Shown one piece after another: positions 1 through 11,708 of a stretch of DNA of 64,000 bases. This DNA comes from Gorsachius magnificus (taxonomy: Eukaryota > Chordata > Aves > Pelecaniformes > Ardeidae), in contig CM067081.1 of NCBI GenBank assembly GCA_034008185.1, forward strand, positions 102,991,265-103,055,264, in the 5' to 3' direction. The notes beneath the pieces were generated by a model. The model did no database searches, was not told where the DNA came from, and worked only from the letters and a program-made list of their open reading frames with translations. Position 1 is the first letter of the stretch, and each line of letters opens with the position of its first letter. Position numbers and translations under genes: made by a program.

Positions 1-316
1 TGCAGAGCTTACTCCATGTCAACTTTATCTTGGAATATTTAACCACCCAAAACTCCTACCACTGCCAGGGGGAATTCTCCTTGGGTGGTGACTGGCAGTA
101 CTTAGGCAAAAGTTACGACATTTTATGTTTACATCTGAATTTCACCGTTCTGTTAAAATCTCCCTCCTTGACGCAGAGCAGGTTTCATGGTGTGACCTAA
201 ATCAGACTAACTAGTTAATTTTATAGCCCTTTGCTCGTCCTCGTATGAGGAGTCACATTGCGTTTTGCAACTGTTTTAAGCCTCATTTAAATCAGGCTCA
301 GGGTTGGGGTTTTTTT

Positions 317-338
317 GTGTGTGTGTGTGTGCATGTGT
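317..338. repeat. GT dinucleotide microsatellite
   Basis: A run of T at 311-316 passes into alternating GT, with one CA interruption near 332, ending in GTGTGG. It is a simple sequence repeat with no further context. Confidence 0.8.
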
Positions 339-3221
339 GGGGATCGGCTTTAATGGCATGTTTAGAACCTAAGAAGAAATTACAGCTTTGCCGCAAGCCA
401 AACAAAATCCTGGTGCGCGCACAATGCGTCGATGATAATTTGTCTGCGGGGACAAACCAGCCATGCCCTGGGCTTTGTGCACGTGGGCACTGAGGGTTAT
501 TATCGGTGTCAGAGCTTCTGCAGTGTCTTTCTGTGCTAAATACAGGGCCGGACCGTGGAAAATCAAAAAACAAACTCACATGCGGAGGCGCAATAACTTC
601 TTCCTAAGAGGGGAGAGCTGCATGCCTGTGGCCTATTATCCCACACTTACTTCTGCTCCTCTTCCTCCTCCAAGGGAACGGGGGAAGCAGCAGCGCCCGC
701 AGGGCAGGCGCCTTCCGGCCGGCAGCACCCAACCACCCCGAGGGGTAAAAAGGGTGGCCGGGTTGCGTCTGCAGCTCCCCATTCTTCCAACCGATATCCA
801 GGCTCTCCAGTCCAGGCTGCTTCTAGTATTTAATTTACGTTATTTTGACCCTGGAGTTAATTTATCAAAGTCTCACAGGTTTATTTGGGTTTCTTCTACT
901 TCTGCATCTTGAATTTTTTAGGGGGTTCTGCCACCGTTGCAGTTGTTACCGCAGTTTGAGTGACCATTCATTACACGATTCTTCATAAAAGCCAAGGCAC
1001 AACTTGCACACTGCATGCACCACCCACAGAGCCATGGGCTTGCCCTCAGCTTGCTCCGCTGGGCTTTACCTTGGGTCCACCGAAGCTGTTGAGAAGACTC
1101 TCCAGGCTGATTCGAAATAGGTTCCAAGTGAAAACTGCGAATGTGTGCAACGAAAACGAGGAGGGCACAAAAAGGAGGAGGGCTGAGAGGGCAGTAGCAG
1201 TGGCGGGAAGCTGGTTGTATGATATCACAAAATGTTTATTGGTCCAGGAAAGACTGGAGTGTAACAGGAGGGACTGGAGTTGTCTGACCGTCTTCCCAGT
1301 CACTGGCTTTCAGTCTTCATTTACTCATGGCTTCCTCAGTTCAGGGAGGGGGGCAGGCAGGGTAGGATTATCTCACTGCAGCAGACAGTGGTCCCCACAT
1401 GACTGGCCCCGCTGTAGCAGGCTCAGAAAACAGGGAACAAAACCTGGTCTGACACCCACTCTGCTGGACCATGCAATTTTCCTGAGAATATTACCTTACA
1501 TCTGCAAGCGCAGGAAGCTGCGTTCTGTGCTGATGGCCATACACATACCTTCCACCTCCTGGGAAGGCTTTGGAGATCAATCTAAGGCTAAAACGCTGTC
1601 TGTGAGAAGAAAGAGAGCTCAACATGGGCTCTGAAATTTTGTACACAGGCTCCAAGGGAGGCAGCTGACTTTCAGAAATGGGGCCCATCCACAAATACCT
1701 GTGAAGTCCAGGGGGGTTCTGCAAGTTATTTAGAGCAGTGGCATCAATATTGAAGCCCAGTGTCAAGTGTAAAGTGTGTATTTCACTTCTAGCAGAGCAT
1801 TCTCAACGCTCCTAAGGCCCAAAACGTACTGTTATTCTTGGTGAGCTGGAGACCTTTAAGTGATATGTGACCAGACCATAGCTGTATAGGTGTCTTTAAA
1901 ACAGAGGAAAACCATAACTTCAAGTAAAACAGAGATTTCCTAGAGTGAGAGCTGGGGACCTGGTTCAACAGTTGTCATCAGACCAAAAGCTGCTATATGC
2001 CCTCAGTCTCACCGAAGACCCTTTCAGTAACTCCAGTTCTTCATTAGCCTTTGCCATGGGGAAGGGGAACAACCCCACTCTCTACGCCGTTTCCTGCACC
2101 CCAAGCAGGTGCATCTACAAAAGGCGAAGCACATGTGTACCAGAAGAAATATTATGGTCACAGAGCCTTAATGGGAAGTGCCCTATTTCCTCCAGAAAAC
2201 GTGTCCCTGACATTAAGCTTTTGGAAGCCCACTGTGAGCTTCCAGAAGTTGTGTCCTCCCCTAGGTGAGTGTGATGGACACCAAGGGGACTGCCTTACCT
2301 CTTGATCCTAAAAGGCAGGAGGGGTGTCCACGTTCCTTGACATAGACAAGGTGAATTCACTAAGAGGATGATGAGAGAAAGGTGCCATTTTGGCACCTGG
2401 TGCTAACTACCCCAGGCCCAAGGCAGGAGAATTTGTGGAGACTCAGCCTCTCTCCTTGCGCTCTTGCTGGTACGCTGAAATCTCACCGAATTGCTGGATC
2501 CTTAAAGCTGCACAAGCCTGTGTTGAGACCCATACTGTGAAAGTTGAATTGGTCTGAAAACCCAAACCCTTCAGTTCCTGAACCTTAGGAAACAATTCCT
2601 GAATTCGGCATCTGGTTGGAAAACCTGGCAAAAGCCTTTTCCAGGAAATGAGATTGATCTCCAAGCTAATGAACTTCTGGTTCTCCTTTGTTTATAGCGA
2701 ACAACTTGTCAATCAGGAAGATCTTACTAAGGCTATGAAGGGTTTTCAGAGCATTCCCTGCCACAAGTATAAAGCCTGTCCTGAAAGCTCAGTGCTTGGC
2801 TATCCTGAAGAGAGGTGTTTGGTACACAGCCTGGTTTCAAAGATGTGGCTCGTAAAGGACAAACCCACAGATAGCTGAGAGAAAGCCTTGTTGGCAGTTC
2901 AGGTGAAATATTTCAGAGATGTTTTTGGCAGCTTGGTTTTGCCTGGGAACTGCAAACACACTGCAGAAGCTTCTTTTTCCCTGCTTATAGTGATAAACAA
3001 CACATGGGTGGGTTCACCAGTTTGGTGTACACAGGAAGTGGGTGAGCTGTGTCCTGCATCAGTTAGGATCTTGCTGGTGTAAGAAATAGAGGTTGGGTGC
3101 TTCTGCTGACATGTCTACATGCCCTATGTGCCAGTTGTTGTGATGGATGCTGGTTTAACTAAAGGGAGGGGAAACATCTGGAGCATTGTATCAGGGAAAC
3201 CAGTCACCGTGTGACCATATG

Positions 3222-3254
3222 GGGTAGTTGGGTCGGATTGGGTTGGGTTGGGTA
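3222..3254. repeat. Degenerate GGGTT pentamer repeat
   Basis: Successive GGGTT-like units (two imperfect ones, then about three clean ones) form a short tandem array. It resembles, but is not, the vertebrate telomeric hexamer TTAGGG. Confidence 0.65.
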
Positions 3255-4825
3255 CCGAGCAATTGCCCTGGCTGCATGGGGACCACTAGGAGGGCAGAGG
3301 TGGAGGTGAGAGAAGGTAAGGTCACCACTGGGCCAAACACAGGGGGAAATCTCCCCATGAGCTTGGAGAGCACCTTGGAGGGCACCCATGTTGCAGATGG
3401 AGACCCCACAGGCAGCAGCGAGCTCACAGGCCATTAGCAGGGCACCTCTTGGGGTGGGTGGGTGGGCATGTCCCGGGGCCATGCTGGCTGCTCTTCCAGG
3501 CACCATCCCACGTAAGAGAAATGGCCCTGTGTCCTTGGTGTCCAGGAGCCTCCCCCAGCACTGACTACATGATCACCTTTTAATAATGCTGCAAAGATTA
3601 TATTGATTTTCCAGGCTTTAATCACAAGGAATATTTAACCATTATGTAGCAGTAAGATTTAAAGCCTTGGTTTGCTTATTTAATTTTAGCTGGCAGACAA
3701 TTCCCAGCACATCTGGAAAACTTGATATGTGTCATCTTTTGAGCCGACACAGAATACCCCAAAATGAGGTTGTTTCACCTCTGCATTAATGCCTCTGTCT
3801 CACAGACTAACACTCACTGGGAGGAGCAAAGATCAGCTCACAGAACCAGTCTAGGCAAATGAAATCCCCAGTGCTATACTTAAAGCCTTTTTTTATTGCA
3901 TATATGACCCAGTAGCATTTACCTAAAACACAAAACAAAAATAGGAAAGCATATATGTTGAGAATAATGCTTCTAGCTGTCTGAAAGCCAGGGTGTCTGG
4001 GAAAGCCTGGTGCCCCCATCCTCCCTACACGGTTGCGGAGTGTAGGGGTTGGGTGAGAAGGAAGCTGTTTATTTTCTGCCTGGACTAAGATGGGCAGAGC
4101 ACACATTGGGGAAGAGCACGGGGGAGCCTGTGGTATCTCTGAGCACATCCAGATGGGAGAGGAGGAACCCAGGGCTGATGCTGGGATGCTCTGAGCCCAG
4201 AGGCACGGGCTGAGCCCGTGGGTATGGGCCAAACACCAACACATCTAAAAGGAAAGGTTTGGGCAGAACTCCTGGTCTGTTTTGCAGTATTAAAGCTCAG
4301 AAAGAGAGCGAGCATGATCGGTACAGACTGGCTTTGTGTACCAGAGAAGCTCCTTTTGTGTGGGAGGTGTTAACGAAGCTCCCGTGTGCCTTTCGTTCAG
4401 GTAACCTCTCCCTGTCCTAGCGTCGTGTCAGGAGGGCACCGATGCCTTCATGACCAAACTAGCCCCACTTACCTAACTACCCTCATGCCAAGAGCCAACC
4501 TCAACAGTGTATCCTAAAAGGAAGAAACGTAAGACTTTCCATCCCATTTCAGACCCTATGATGCACTCTTTTTTTTTTTTTTTAAGAGCCTGCTGTGTTT
4601 TGACAAGCTGCTGTCCATGAGAGAAGAGAGCCTGTCTCCTCTGCTCACAAAAGCCCTGGATCTTCCCTCCTGGCCTTCACCAGCTGGAGGTACTGGGGCC
4701 AAGGGGTGCACAATGGAGTGAGCAGTTCAGCATTTCTCCCAGCTTGGAGTCACCATCAGGAGCAGCAGGAAGAGGCCACCCACCTCTTATGGAAGTATAA
4801 ACTGAGGGCAACATCAGTAGCAGGG

Positions 4826-4882
4826 CGAGGACTTGATGATCTTAAAGGTCTTTTCCAACCTAAATGATTCTATGATTCTATG
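4826..4882 (+). mobile_element. CR1 LINE 3' end fragment, plus strand
   Basis: The sequence carries the CR1 3' tail signature in forward orientation: a 'gacttgatgatcttaaaggt' block, then 'ttttccaacctaaatg', then two copies of an ATTCTATG-like octamer at the very end. CR1 is the dominant non-LTR retrotransposon of birds and inserts as 5'-truncated copies without a poly-A tail. Only about 57 bases remain, all of it 3' untranslated sequence, so the copy cannot move. The 5' boundary is approximate. Confidence 0.9.
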
Positions 4883-7800
4883 AGTGCAGACAGCCTGTGG
4901 CACAGGACACAAATTATGTATGGCTGGTCAGGTCAGCCCTTAAAGCCGTGTGTTTTCCCACAGCAGGCTTTCAGATTGACAACTCATTTCTCCAGCAGGT
5001 CTGCAGCAGGGGCCATGCCACAGCCCTGTGCCAGCTCTCCTTTGCTAGCGACACAGGTAGAGCACAAGGTTTGCCAACACCACCCGCACATCAGCTGGTG
5101 GGGTATGTGCCGAGGCCTCTGCCACCCGGGCTCTGGCTGCCTTCTCCATTGTCGCTGATACACTGTTTGGGAGCTACATTGCCCATGCAGAAGATGAGCC
5201 CGAGAAAGAGTCCACTGACAGCCATGGCTAAGGGGTTGTGACCAAGTCTTACCACACACCCTGAAGGGATGGGTCTCCACTGGAGAAAACCCTCTGAGTC
5301 CTCCAGAAAGGCTTCATCTGCAGTAGGTTGGGGCTAACAAAACTGGACCCTTACACTGACAAGGCAAAAAGACAAAAGCAAGACTTGTGAAAGGATGTAG
5401 CACTCAGTTGTTTTGAATTCTGGCCCTGCACAGACACACACACACATAGATGCAAGAACTGTCCTTCCATTAGAAATGGTGTCTTCATGCCTTTGGAGCC
5501 TAACACAAATTAAACCCTCCGAAGTATCACCTTGACCTCAAGAGATGTACTCCGTCCTTTCACCTGTGTTCTCTTTCCAGCCCCCTCAACTCACACCCAT
5601 TTCACCAGCTGCCTTCTCTTTCTGACATGATAAGACCCTATTTATTTTTGTTTCTACTTTTCACAAATGTTACTGTTTGAACAGGTACTTTTTGCATAGA
5701 TGTCTGCTCAAGCTGGAAGCTTGGAAAACACCAAACCGAGTGGCTGGGACATTTACAGAAATATAACTCAAGGAGAAGCACAACAAAACAGAATTTTTCT
5801 GTGCAAATATTGTTTTTTCACATTTCCCAAATACAGAGGCATAGGGCTTTTCACAGGAAAATCTGAATGATCTGAATCTGGCAAAATGTCTGTTTGTTGG
5901 GGATTTGTGTTTTACTACCTTTTCAAAGATGCAGCCAAATCTGGAGAAATTATAACAAAATTGTAATAATGAGAGTTTTGCACATGCTCAAAAAAGCCTA
6001 TGTCAATTTTAGCCATTTCATTCCCTGAAAACTCTGTTGGTTTGGGGTATGCTCCAGAGCCAGCTATGACTTTTGATACATTTGCAGAGAAAAATCTCTG
6101 CAGTTACAATTTTCTTTTGGCCAACTGGCGATTCTTCAATTTGGATTTCAAATTGCAACAGAACATCATTTCTTCCGCTCCCAGTGACTCACAGGAGGGA
6201 CTCTGCCCGGCTTAATGTCAAGAGGATGAGAATTAGGTGAGGAGGAGGAAGGAGTGTAACCAGACAAGGATACTGAGATGGAGTCTAGTAAACAGACAAA
6301 GAGGAGAGAAGAACTGGGTTTGGGAGCCAGAGCTGAGAAACCTGGGGTCTGGGCCAGGGAACCCCGCATGGTGAGACCAGAAATTATCAGGGCTGGGGTG
6401 CAGAACATAGATGGGGGTAGGAGACAACAGTGGGTCCAAAACAGGGACATGAAGCCAGAGGTTTGGAAGAGGCTGGTGTTAGGGAAAGGGTAGGGGGGAG
6501 GGAGAGGCCAGGACAAGTCCTGCCTGAGGGTGGATGGGGTGAAGAATTTGCCTCAACAAGAAATGTGATGATGCTCAGAGATGCAGAGCGTCTCAGCTGC
6601 AGTTGGCATCGGGTGGGGGGGATGGTTTGGCCTAATGAAACACGGGTAATGCCAGAACACTATGAAACAGCAAAGCCCCTTGGGTAGTTACTACTTTTGA
6701 CTCTGACCCTGTGCCTCACTTCACTCCGGCAATATCTTCTCTCTCCCTTTGTCTGCCGCACTTTACACAGGAGTTGGTGGAGATAAATACTTGTGGGGCA
6801 CTCTGACACTGCCGTGCCCACAGAAAAGCCCACGAGGACACAGGCAATTGTCCACAGAGCAGAGCTGAAGCAGTGTCTAGCAAAGATGTACAGCTACACA
6901 CCAAACGGTGACAAGAAGCTAAATACTGATAGCTGCTCCCTAAATCAGTGTCATTGATGTTGAGTAAGGAGAAGGTCCTTGAGAATGTCTGCAACTCACA
7001 CCTGCTAAATGAACCGAGGGTGCCTGAGCACCTTCCCTCATGTTGTGCCACATCTGTCGGATGAGGAGGCTCCCCAAGGGGCTGTGATGGGGTTCCTGGG
7101 GGCAGCTTTGAGGCATGGTCCTCCACCCCACAGGCAGGAGAGTCTCTGCCCATGCCCGCTTAGGTCAGGGCAGAGAAGCAATGACAACTTTCGAACCCTG
7201 GGACAGGGGTTGTGAAAGGAAATTTGGGGGAGGAATTATGGCAGGGCAAACTTTAATCACAGCAGGCAGCCCTTGTGAGCTGTTGCCAGACACAGGGGAA
7301 ATTGTCCTTTGATGAAGCTGAAGTCACCGTGGAGGGGACTTGCCTGCAACTTCAGGGAGTGGTTAGTATAATTTTCTTTCTGAAAGTGCCCTTCCTCACG
7401 TTATCTTTTAGCTTTTCACTTGTGAGCATTCATTTCTCAGCTTTGGCTTTATTTCCAGCTCATGCTGGCACTACCCTGCCTCGCATGAACACTTTGTAAA
7501 ATCTGCGTGTGGCATTTTTTCATTTTTGGGTGGAATGGGGTTACAGAGCTGTTTGATGAGGTGAGTCTGCTAGGGAACAAGGTGAGCACATCCCCAGATA
7601 CCTCTCTGCTCTTTTACACTTCTTGTCCCTTTGCATTACTGTTGGGGGGGGGGTAGGGGGGGGGTGGGGATGGGGGAGGGGAGCTTTCCATTGCCCATCC
7701 CTCCCTTGGCGTATAGCTGGCTCTGAGAGCACCTTTAGACCCCATTCTGCCCTTGGCTGTTACAAGCCCTGCTACAAATGTCTCTAAAAATAATCGTTTA

Positions 7801-9346
7801 GTATGTTGCCTACCCCGCAGCATATGGTAGGATGCACGGTACAAATGCAGAGGGCATTTTCTTCTTTCGGTTGCCATCCAGTTGTTCTCCATCTTAAATG
7901 GACCACTGTCAGACCAGTACAGGAGCAGTATCCAGAATGATGGAGCCCATAGAAAGCCAGGAGCAAAGTACGTAGGGCACAGAGCCCAGATCTTCCAAAC
8001 TACATAAATACGTCCTTACTAAACAGGATGCGTCCTGAAGTTTCTGCTGGTTTCTGCAAGGCAAACATACCGAATCTCAGCCAGATGTGGTGATGCTTTG
8101 TGGTGTTTGTCCCCTGCCTGGGAAAGCCCTCATCCCCCCTGATGCTGGGAGGGCACTGGGAGGAAGAGGAGGGCTGACACTGGAGAGTTTGGTGGCACCT
8201 TCAGGCCAGTGCTGTTCCACATCATTTTAAAGTGGTTTCTTGTTCAGGGTTGTGTTTGCTTCTAAAATAGCAGCTGTAATTCAGCTGCTGATGTTGAACA
8301 CCGCCGCTGTAGGTACAAGTAAGTTTGTATTTCACCGTCTCTGACAGTCTGTTGATATGATGCTCCATCACTTTTGATCAAGTTCATGTGGTTTAATATA
8401 TCTGACTTCACAACTTTTTGCAGCCTTATAGACACAAGGAACGCTCGTGCTTTGACTAGCACTCAACCATGGTTTTTTTGCCACATTTGTTTTGCGCTCC
8501 CAGATTGCTAAGTGATGCTCCTTGCTGCATCACACCAGGAAGACATTTAAGCTTGAAATGGCCACAGAAACTTCAGTTGCCTTCTCCAGGGCAAAACTGC
8601 TTTTTGTCCAGTCCTAAACCTAGACATAGCTGCAGAAAAGAGGTAGGAGACAACAGAGCCAGAGGCAGGAGTGGGTGGCAAACAAAAGGTACCTCTGCAC
8701 TTCAGTGGTGAAGTAAGATAACTCACACCAATTTAGCCAATACTTTGTATATGCAAAAGAAGTGTGAAGGACACCAGGAGATGGACGAATTTTTCCTAGA
8801 AGAAGGTAACCAGTGCTGAAGTGCTATGTTCTTCACTGATGCCACTCCCTTGACTTCGCTGGAGCTTTACATTTTGTTAAGCATAGAAGAAGGGCACTGT
8901 TCATCTTGCATTTCCCGTTACCTACTTCTCTGACACCACTCTGCCGTAGAGCTGGAGCTGTGCACATTTAATCCAGCCGCTGGCCTGTGAGAACTGATCT
9001 GTACCCAAGTTTTCATACTAATTTAACACCGTCAGGTTAGAATTAGAGTAGTTAAAACGATCTGTCCTCAGAAGCCAGACCAATAGGAAGAGATGTGTAA
9101 GTCTCGCACAAGCAGTGCCAACGCGGCATTTGAGCTAGCCCTCAGCTGCGCTCATTTTTTGTAACCATATTGGGGCAAGCCGTGCTGTTTTGTTACTCGA
9201 TGCTAATCTGACATCTGATGTCTGCCTCGCATCATTGTCCCTGGCACAGCTGGATTCAGCCCAGAAACCCACCAGATTTGCACCCTTTAGTACTCATTTT
9301 CCAGTGCTCAGTACCTTATTTGCGGGAGGCCAAAAGGGCTGTAAAT
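4883..9346. other. Non-coding unique sequence, no gene recognised
   Basis: No recognisable coding exon or interspersed repeat. There is a short CA run near 5431 and a purine-rich stretch at about 6230-6530. A long G tract near 7644 is listed separately. Stretches around 5640-6190 are AT-rich and otherwise featureless. Confidence 0.55.
7644..7683 (+). repeat. Poly-G tract with quadruplex potential
   Basis: At least four G runs, two of them eight or more bases long, are separated by single T, A or AT interruptions over about 40 bases. Four or more runs of three or more G with loops of one to two bases satisfies the usual pattern for a G-quadruplex on the plus strand. Length calls in such a tract are error-prone. 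Confidence 0.75.
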
Positions 9347-9900
9347 AACTGCCCTGATTTCAGCTGGGGTAGAGTTAATTTTCTTTTAGTAGCTGGCTTA
9401 GTGATGTGTTTTGGATTTAGTATGAGAATAATGTTGATAACTCACTGGTGGTTTAGTTGTTGCTAAGTAGTGCGTACACCAGTCAAGGACTTTCCAGCTT
9501 CTCGTGCCCTGCCAGCAAGAAGCTGGGAGGGGGCACAGCCAGGACAGCTGACCCAAACTGGCCAAAGGAGGTATTCCAGACCATATGATGTCATGAACCA
9601 TATGATGTATATGAACTGGGGGGAGTTGGCCAGGCAACGGTGATCACTGCTCGGGGATGGGCTGGGCATCGGTTGGTGGGTGGTGAGCAACTGCATTGTG
9701 CATCGCTTGTTTTTTATATTTATATTATTATTATTATTATTATTATTATTCCTTCATTTTCTGTCCTATTAAACTGCCTTTATTTCAACCCATGAATTTT
9801 ACTTTTTTTTCCCTGATTCTCTCACCCTTCCTGCTGGGGATGGGGGGTGTGAGCAAGAGGTTGTGTGGTGTTTAGCTGCCTGCCAGGTTAAGCCACCACA
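9347..9900 (+). mobile_element. Solo LTR of an endogenous retrovirus
   Basis: I recognise this as a member of a solo-LTR family widespread in bird genomes, in forward orientation. It opens with a CTGGGGTAGAGTTAATTTTC block and has a central segment with AAGCTGGGAGGGGGCACAGC. A degraded TATA-like TGTATATGA lies at 9606-9614. It continues with a TTA microsatellite, an ATTAAA polyadenylation signal at 9768-9773, and an end in CA at 9900. No gag, pol or env sequence flanks it, so it is a recombined single LTR. TAAAT occurs at 9342-9346 and again at 9901-9905, a possible 5-base target duplication. The implied left end (AACTGCCC) is not the usual TG, so the left boundary could instead be 9355. Confidence 0.8.
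9724..9750. repeat. TTA trinucleotide microsatellite within the LTR
   Basis: About nine TTA/ATT units lie inside the LTR, just upstream of its polyadenylation signal. As far as I recall this array is part of the family sequence rather than a later insertion. Confidence 0.8.
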
Positions 9901-10984
9901 TAAATCAGTCACTGGATAGGCCAGCCCTTTGCACCGATTTTGCACGGGCAGGTACGAGATGCTGTATGAGGTGCGAGCAGTAGGAAATGGCACTGCTGAC
10001 CGGTGGCTAACGTGCAGCTGAATTTGGCCTACTCCTAGGGTTAAACTGCAGAAGTCAGTTAGCGGGCTTCCTAAATATTACGGCAGACTTGCATCTGCAA
10101 GCCTGCTCGCTGCTGCAGCTGCTTCCACACCTGTCTATTAATAGCCTCCAAATGATCTTTTTTTTTTTTTCCCTCTGAAAGTTGTTGCTGCAAATTCACT
10201 TTGCAGCGTGACTTGATTATCCTAGTTATTAGCGCAAATCTTGAGTTAGACCTTTAAGGAAACACAGCGAGGTATCAGTTGTTAACTTAACACAGCTCTG
10301 CAGCTAGGATGAGAGCTAAGGTCGTGACCTTATAATGGTCAACCAGCCTATTAGTTTAGCAATGTGGGACTCAAATGTCATTTCAGCACCCGTCGGATGC
10401 TTGAATTTATTACCCAGAAAGCTCCTTACTTGAAAAGGATAGGTTTTTTTTTTCTACCAGCTGCTAGAAGTCCCCTTTTTAAAAATAATAGCTACAAATC
10501 TGCACTTTAAAAGTTCTCTCTGCGCTCCTTAAATTGTAGGGTGACCTATGGCGAATGAGTAGGCAGAGCAGGTACGGCAAATCATTCGAACCTGCGGACT
10601 TCAGAAAAGGGGGGAAAAAGGCAAGATAAAGGAAAAAATGCCAATCAAATTTAAATGATGATCCCATTAAATAATGATTTTCATTCAGACCTCACCTTTC
10701 ACGGTTTTCACATTTTACAGTTAAGTCTCACAGGAAACAAATTCTCCCCCTTTATTCCCCCCCTCCCTCCCCCCGTTATTAATTTGTAATATTCTGCGAT
10801 AATTTTAGTTTGGGGGGGGGAAAGAGAGGAAAAAACCTGACCAAAAAAATCTTGCTGTATTCAGTCCCCTGAGAATGTTGGGTCGAGTTTTTTGATCCCT
10901 GTTGCTCATTGATTTGAGGGCTGATGTAGTGCAAGGGGTCCCTATTAGTGGCGTCTGTCACTGCTGTAATGTTTTTGTTATTTT

Positions 10985-11165
10985 TCCTCATTTGTTCGCT
11001 CTGACATCATGTCATTACAGAATGGTGCTGTTCAGGCCCTGCCTTGGCTGTTCGTTAGCGTGTGTTTAATGAGCAGCTTAATTGAGCTGTCTACTAGGCC
11101 ACCTGTCACCCTCCGGACTTATTAACATACTAATGGCCTGACATTGTATTCTCTGACAGGCAACA
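10985..11165. promoter_or_regulatory. Candidate homeodomain/TALE-type enhancer
   Basis: This 180-base block has a dense set of developmental transcription-factor motifs. A near-palindrome CAGCTTAATTGAGCTG lies at 11074-11089 (14 of 16 symmetric). TTAAT occurs at 11066, and TTATTAACATACTAAT around 11119-11134. TGACAG (a MEIS/PBX-type core) occurs in opposite orientations at 11103-11108 (as CTGTCA) and 11154-11159. The motifs are seen directly; enhancer activity and conservation are inference. Short motifs of this kind also occur by chance. Confidence 0.3.
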
Positions 11166-11679
11166 GGGTTTACTGATTTGATGTCTGGACATGGGGATTT
11201 TATGCAGGAATGAGAGAGGATATTGGGAAGGAGGTTTAAAAACGCAAATTAACTCTTTGGTATCTATGTATTTATGGCTTGCTTGTAAAAGTTCAACACA
11301 AAGTAGCAGGGGGAAACGGCCCTGCTTAGCAAGCCCGACTTTGTCATTGCAATTGCAGCACGTTTCTTCAGAAGAAAATATGCTTGGTGTAAGAAGAGCA
11401 GGCTTTACTTCTATTACAGTATTATTGTTGTTGCTGCTTCAAAGGAGAAATCTTCTTAAGCACAGAGGAAAGTTTTGTGACTAGTCTTTTCTCTACTGTG
11501 GCTAAACAAATGAAAGGCAAGAAATTTCCAGTTAAGGGATTTAAGTGCACGACATTGTTCCCACCTTTTAAAGCCAGATGAAGACATTCATCGCCAGTGA
11601 ACACTGTGCTGAATTGTAAAGGTTCAAAGAAATGGCTTAAGTGCATGCAAGTTTAATAAAAACACTTGTTTTGATTTGG

Positions 11680-11708
11680 TTGTTTTTTTGTTGTTGTTGT
11701 TGGTTGTG
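11680..11708. repeat. TTG-rich simple repeat
   Basis: Several TTG units follow a T-rich stretch. This is a simple low-complexity repeat. Confidence 0.75.

Larger units (their letters stand above)
1..4825. other. Non-coding unique sequence, no gene recognised
   Basis: I see no recognisable protein, RNA gene or interspersed repeat here. All reading frames are short and lack family resemblance. The stretch 650-780 is GC-rich but short. There is a T run at 4569-4583. A frame at 1945-2268 ends exactly at a donor-like CTAG|GTGAGT near 2265, but its translation resembles nothing I know; it is discussed as a weak observation. Confidence 0.6.

Noticed and set aside
960..1634. 224-codon plus-strand frame
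   Set aside because: No domain, no splice or promoter support and irregular composition; treated as chance.
3222..3254. Possible interstitial telomeric repeat
   Set aside because: Units are GGGTT, not the vertebrate TTAGGG hexamer.
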